Of a stretch of 64,000 nt of DNA, positions 60,265 through 64,000 are shown piece after piece. Position 1 is the stretch's first letter; each line of letters begins with the position of its first letter. The stretch is from Microvirga aerilata (lineage in GTDB: Bacteria > Pseudomonadota > Alphaproteobacteria > Rhizobiales > Beijerinckiaceae): assembly GCF_016743775.1 (NCBI RefSeq), contig NZ_JAEQMY010000021.1, positions 1 through 64,000 of the forward strand. Direction: 5' to 3'. A program made the translations under genes and the position numbers. Below the pieces are notes generated by a model. That model saw nothing but the letters and a program-made list of their open reading frames with translations. It made no database searches and had not been told where the DNA came from.

Positions 60265-60882
60265 TCAGACCGGAAAGCCGTATCCGCGAAGCTCGGCGGC
60301 AAGGTCAGTGGTCTCCAGGCAATGGATCGCATGCATGCCGACAGAACGGGCGCCCTCCACATTGGCTTTGGAATCGTCGATGAAAACGCAATCCTCGGCC
60401 ACCAGCCCATAGCGCTCGAGCAGGAGGTGGTAGATGGCGGGATCGGGCTTCAGCAGCCGCTCGTCGCCGGAGACGACGATGCCGTCGAAGCCGGCCAGAA
60501 ATGGGAAGCGCTCCTGCGCCAGCACGAATTTCGGGCTGGAAAAATTCGTGATGCAGTAGTTCGGCACCCCGGCCTCCCGCAGGCGCTCCAGCAGAGCCAC
60601 GTTGTCCTCGAAGACGCCGGAGACGGTCTCGCTCCAACGCTCGTGAAAGGCGCGGATGTGCGGTTCGTGTTTGGGATGATCCTTGACCAGAAGGGCCACC
60701 GCCTCGTCCCAGTCCCGGCCCCGGTCCTGCTCCACGTTCCAGTCGCCGGTGCAGACATTGGACAGGAACCACTCCATCTCCGCCTCGTCCTCGAAGAGCT
60801 GGCGATAAAGGTTGCGCGGGTCCCAGCGCAGCAGGACGTTGCCGATATCGAACACGACTTTGGTGGGCTTAAGGATTGTCAC
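60265..60882 (-). CDS. HAD superfamily phosphatase (haloacid dehalogenase-like, DxG subtype)
   Basis: A 205-residue phosphatase-like protein. HAD motif I appears as VVFDIGNVLLRWDP, where the usual second aspartate is glycine, as in YihX-type sugar phosphatases and related hydrolases. Motif II is in ITNFSSPKF, motif III includes LKPDPAIY, and motif IV is CVFIDDSKANVEGARSVG. The cap is the four-helix kind inserted after motif I. The GTG at 60882 has GAAGGA eight bases upstream and gives MTILKPTK; an upstream ATG lacks support. The substrate is not known. Confidence 0.88.
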   Translation of the reverse strand: MTILKPTKVVFDIGNVLLRWDPRNLYRQLFEDEAEMEWFLSNVCTGDWNVEQDRGRDWDEAVALLVKDHPKHEPHIRAFHERWSETVSGVFEDNVALLERLREAGVPNYCITNFSSPKFVLAQERFPFLAGFDGIVVSGDERLLKPDPAIYHLLLERYGLVAEDCVFIDDSKANVEGARSVGMHAIHCLETTDLAAELRGYGFPV

Positions 60883-61082
60883 AACGCTTTCCTTCAACTC
60901 TCTGCGCAGGCATTTACCTTCTCGCAAACCATTCGACTACTCCCACAATCGGGAGGCTGCACCGGGTATCCTAGCGAACGATTTAGCCCTCGGATAAACC
61001 CGGCCTGCGTGGTTGCACTCCCCCGGCTTTGCCGGATAGAGCAAAACAACAGCCTTCGGCGTCCATCGGCATTGAGATCCTG

Positions 61083-61826
61083 ATGATCGAGCACGTGTCG
61101 TTCCTGCAATACGGGCTTGTCGCCCTCTGCGCTCTGCTCGCCGGCACGATCGGCGGCATTGCGGGCTACGGCACGGGCCTTCTCATGCCTTTGGTGCTCG
61201 TGCCGATCGTCGGCGCCGAGCCTGTCGTGCCCATCATCGGCCTGTCGGCCCTGTTCACCAACGGCAGCCGGATCCTCGCCTTCCGTCAGGATCTCGACAC
61301 CCGCCGCGCTCTCCTGATCGGCGGCATGGCCCTGCCGACATGCCTGCTTGGCGCCTATGGCTACACCTTTCTCACCGGCCGAGGGGCCGCCCTCGTCATC
61401 GGCATCTTTCTGATCCTGATGGTTCCGGCCCGGCTCTATCTGAAGCGGCGCCAGATGCAGCTCTCGGGCGGCAGCCTGGCGGCCGCGGGAGCGGGTTACG
61501 GCCTCCTGGTCGGCGGCACGGCCGGATCCGGGGTGGTCCTGCTGTCGATCCTGATGGCGTCGGGATTGAACGGACGCGCGGTCATCGCGACGGATGCTGT
61601 CGTTTCGCTGGCCCTGGGGGTTGCCAAGACAGGCGTGTTCCAAGCCTTCGGCGCCCTGCCGGCCTCGTCCTGGATCATGGCGGTCATCATCGGAGTCTCG
61701 GCAACGCCCGGAGCATTCCTGGCCAAGCGGCTCACCCAGGCGCTGCCCATCCACATTCACAATGCGATTCTCGACGCCGCCATCGTGTGCGGCGGCGTCA
61801 TCCTGGTCGTTCAGGGGCTGCGCTGA
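61083..61826 (+). CDS. Sulfite exporter TauE/SafE family membrane protein
   Basis: A 247-residue membrane protein with about eight hydrophobic segments in two repeats, the TauE/SafE/DUF81 fold. The glycine-rich repeat motif GTIGGIAGYGTGLLMPLVL in the first half and LLVGGTAGSGVVLLSILMASG in the second are the family signature. Members export sulfite, sulfoacetate or other organosulfur and organic anions, or have unknown substrates; nothing here decides. It is convergent with maeB, with one base between the stops. Confidence 0.9.
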   Translation: MIEHVSFLQYGLVALCALLAGTIGGIAGYGTGLLMPLVLVPIVGAEPVVPIIGLSALFTNGSRILAFRQDLDTRRALLIGGMALPTCLLGAYGYTFLTGRGAALVIGIFLILMVPARLYLKRRQMQLSGGSLAAAGAGYGLLVGGTAGSGVVLLSILMASGLNGRAVIATDAVVSLALGVAKTGVFQAFGALPASSWIMAVIIGVSATPGAFLAKRLTQALPIHIHNAILDAAIVCGGVILVVQGLR

Positions 61827-61827
61827 A

Positions 61828-64000
61828 TCAGCCGCCGATGTTGTAGGCGGCGAGCGCCGCCATGTTGACGATGTCGTTGTCGGTTGCGCCGAGCGACACG
61901 ATCTGCACCGGTTTGTCGAGGCCCACCACGAGCGGACCCAGCACCATCGCGCCGCCGAGTTCCTGCAGCATCTTGGTGGAGATCGACGCTGAGTGGAACG
62001 CCGGCATGACGAGCACGTTGGCGGGCCCGGTGAGGCGGCAGAACGGGTATTGCGCCATCAGGTCCCGGTTGAGCGCCACATCCGCCGACATCTCGCCGTC
62101 GTACTCGAAATCCACGCGCATGCCGTCCAGGATCTGCACCGCCTCCTGGATCTTTTCGGCGCGCTCCGCCTTGGGATGGCCGAAGGTGGAGAACGACAGC
62201 AGCGCCACCCGCGGCTCGTAGCCGAGGCGGCGCGCGACGCCGGCGGTTTCGATGGCGATCTCCGCAAGCTCCTGCGCGCTGGGCATCTCGTGAATGGCCG
62301 TATCCGCCACCAGAACCGTGCGGCCGCGCGCCAGGCACATGGACACGCCGATGACGCGATGGCCGGGCTTGGCGTCGACCACGTGCCGCACGTCGGCCAG
62401 CGCCGTCGAGTAGTTGCGGGTCGCGCCCGTCACCATAGCGTCGGCATCGCCCAGCGCCACCATGGAGGCGGCGAAATGGTTGCGATCCTGGTTGATCATG
62501 CGCTGGCAGTCGCGGAACAGGTAGCCGTTGCGCTGCATGCGCTCATACAGGAACTGCGCATAGGTGCTGTTGCGGTGGGACAGGCGCGCATTGTGGATCT
62601 CGATGCCGTCGCGACCTTCGAGATCGATGCCCGCAAGAGCGGCCGTCTCCTGGATGCGATCCTCGCGTCCGACCAGGATCGCCTTGCCGAGGCCCTGGTT
62701 GACGAAGGACAGTGCCGCGCGGATCACCTGCTCCTCCTCGCCTTCCGCGAAGACGACCCGCTTGGGGAACTTGCGCACGCGCTCGAAGATCCGGTTGAGC
62801 GCGCCGGCCACGGGATCGCGACGGGCGGAGAGCTGCGCCTTGTAGGAGCGCATGTCGACGATGGGACGGCGCGCGACCTCCGTGTCCATGGCGGCTTGGG
62901 CGACCGCCTGCGGAATGGTGTGGATCAGGCGCGGATCGAACGGCACCGGGATGATGTAATCGCGCCCGAAGCGCGGGCGGGTGCCCTGATAGGCGGCGGC
63001 CACCTCGTCGGGCACGTCCTCGCGGGCGAGTTCCGCCAGAGCCTGGGCGGCCGCGATCTTCATCTCCATGTTGATCGTGGTCGCCTGAACGTCGAGGGCG
63101 CCGCGGAAGATGTAGGGAAAGCCCAGAACGTTGTTGACCTGGTTCGGGTAATCGGAGCGGCCGGTGGCGATGATCACGTCGTCGCGGATGCGGGCCACCT
63201 CCTCGGGGGTGATTTCCGGATCGGGATTGGCCATGGCGAAGATGATGGGATTGGGCGCCATGGAGCGGATCATGTCGTCCGTGAACGCCCCCTTCGCCGA
63301 CAGGCCGAACACCGCGTCAGCGCCGTTGAGGGCGTCGGCCAGGGTCCGGGCGTCGGTTTCGGCCGCATGGGCCGATTTCCACTGGTTCATGCCCTCGGTG
63401 CGGCCCTTGTAGATCGCACCCTTGGTGTCGCAGAGGATCACGTTGTTGGGCGCAAAGCCCATGGCCTTGAGAAGCTCGGTGCAGGCGATGCCGGCGGCGC
63501 CCGCGCCGTTCACCACGAGCTTGGTCTCCGCCATGTCGCGGCCGGTCAGGTGCAGGGCGTTGATGAGGCCCGCGGCCGCAATGATCGCCGTGCCGTGCTG
63601 GTCGTCATGGAAGACGGGGATGTCCATGAGCTCCCGCAGGCGCTGCTCGATGATGAAGCATTCCGGCGCCTTGATGTCTTCGAGATTGATGCCGCCGAAG
63701 GACGGACCGAGATAGCGCACGCAGTTGATGAAGGCGTCCGCATCTTCCGTGTCGACCTCGAGATCGATGGAGTCCACGTCTGCGAATCGCTTGAATAGCA
63801 CCGACTTGCCCTCCATCACCGGCTTCGAGGCGAGCGCCCCGAGATTGCCGAGGCCGAGAATCGCGGTGCCGTTCGAGATCACCGCCACCATGTTGGAGCG
63901 GGTGGTGTAGTCGAAGGCGCAGGAGGGGTTCTGCGCGATCGCCAGCACCGGCACGGCGACGCCCGGCGAATAGGCCAGCGACAGATCGCGCTGGGTCGCC
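61828..64000 (-). CDS. maeB: NADP-dependent malic enzyme with phosphotransacetylase-like domain, 5' end missing
   Basis: Decarboxylates malate to pyruvate with reduction of NADP. The frame is open to the window edge, so about the first 40 residues are missing; 723 residues are visible. The malic domain begins within [16 protein letters not shown] and shows [20 protein letters not shown]. The NAD(P)-binding motif is [15 protein letters not shown], with the later [15 protein letters not shown] and [13 protein letters not shown]. From about residue 430 the C-terminal part is phosphate acetyltransferase-like, as in rhizobial two-domain malic enzymes, where it is thought to be regulatory. It would complement malate synthase G upstream. 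Confidence 0.95.
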   Translation of the reverse strand, partial: ATQRDLSLAYSPGVAVPVLAIAQNPSCAFDYTTRSNMVAVISNGTAILGLGNLGALASKPVMEGKSVLFKRFADVDSIDLEVDTEDADAFINCVRYLGPSFGGINLEDIKAPECFIIEQRLRELMDIPVFHDDQHGTAIIAAAGLINALHLTGRDMAETKLVVNGAGAAGIACTELLKAMGFAPNNVILCDTKGAIYKGRTEGMNQWKSAHAAETDARTLADALNGADAVFGLSAKGAFTDDMIRSMAPNPIIFAMANPDPEITPEEVARIRDDVIIATGRSDYPNQVNNVLGFPYIFRGALDVQATTINMEMKIAAAQALAELAREDVPDEVAAAYQGTRPRFGRDYIIPVPFDPRLIHTIPQAVAQAAMDTEVARRPIVDMRSYKAQLSARRDPVAGALNRIFERVRKFPKRVVFAEGEEEQVIRAALSFVNQGLGKAILVGREDRIQETAALAGIDLEGRDGIEIHNARLSHRNSTYAQFLYERMQRNGYLFRDCQRMINQDRNHFAASMVALGDADAMVTGATRNYSTALADVRHVVDAKPGHRVIGVSMCLARGRTVLVADTAIHEMPSAQELAEIAIETAGVARRLGYEPRVALLSFSTFGHPKAERAEKIQEAVQILDGMRVDFEYDGEMSADVALNRDLMAQYPFCRLTGPANVLVMPAFHSASISTKMLQELGGAMVLGPLVVGLDKPVQIVSLGATDNDIVNMAALAAYNIGG

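Noticed and set aside
61993-63798. Long + strand frame of 601 codons opposite maeB
   Set aside because: Antisense shadow of the malic enzyme gene with His/Gly/Arg-rich sequence and no motif.

Overview
The window is a GC-rich chromosomal segment with no phage, plasmid, IS or CRISPR content. Gene content and order point to an alphaproteobacterium of the order Hyphomicrobiales (Rhizobiales), most like Methylobacteriaceae such as Microvirga. Pointers are a yejABEF peptide transporter with a DUF4260 gene in it, an Hsp20/DUF1150 pair, a TIGR02300 'FYDLN acid' protein, a class II-type aroA followed by cmk, and a malic enzyme fused to a phosphotransacetylase-like domain. The genus is an inference; no rRNA is present.

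Layout. 1-5.8 kb: yejA (5' end outside), DUF4260, yejB, yejE, yejF. 5.8-6.8 kb: zinc-type CDF exporter. 6.9-24.7 kb: a nucleoside and pyrimidine catabolic region. On the + strand are deoB, a GTP cyclohydrolase II-like gene (yeast URC1 type), a DUF1688 gene (URC4 type) and upp, then dgoK, an M17 aminopeptidase and an NlpC/P60 protein. On the - strand, converging, are a BMP-type nucleoside ABC transporter, a VOC protein, cdd, punA, deoC, deoA and ghrA. 24.9-31 kb: moeB-like, then pheT-pheS-rplT-rpmI-infC on the - strand. 31-35.4 kb: glycosyltransferase, hydrolase, DUF1150, Hsp20, argH. 35.6-42 kb: a dpp-type dipeptide ABC operon ending in an M19 dipeptidase. 42.3-46.2 kb: a spermidine/putrescine-type ABC operon. 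46.4-52.6 kb: prolyl aminopeptidase, 3-hydroxybutyrate dehydrogenase, pxpB-pxpC, malate synthase G. 52.7-57 kb: tRNA-Ala(GGC), TIGR02300, aroA, cmk, DUF1194, mgsA. 57.2-64 kb: a small unknown gene, hrpB, a HAD phosphatase, a TauE/SafE protein and maeB (5' end outside).

How it works together. The 6.9-24.7 kb region reads as one programme. Nucleosides are imported, deaminated (Cdd) and phosphorolysed (DeoA, PunA). Deoxyribose goes through DeoB and DeoC to central metabolism. Uracil is made into UMP by Upp and then, by analogy with the yeast URC pathway, opened by the GTP cyclohydrolase II-like and DUF1688 proteins. The DUF1688 chemistry is poorly known, so this is the most interesting system in the window. 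Four ABC importers (two peptide, one nucleoside, one polyamine), peptidases, and malate synthase with malic enzyme suggest a versatile heterotroph living on peptides, nucleosides and organic acids.

A second theme is small palindromic repeats of about 35-170 bp in most larger gaps. Some sit inside operons: one between yejB and yejE is flanked by a 15-bp direct repeat and carries a 47-codon ORF overlapping the yejE start; one separates pheS from pheT; one supplies the last codons of the moeB-like gene. Function calls rest on reading the sequences by eye and were not checked by database search.
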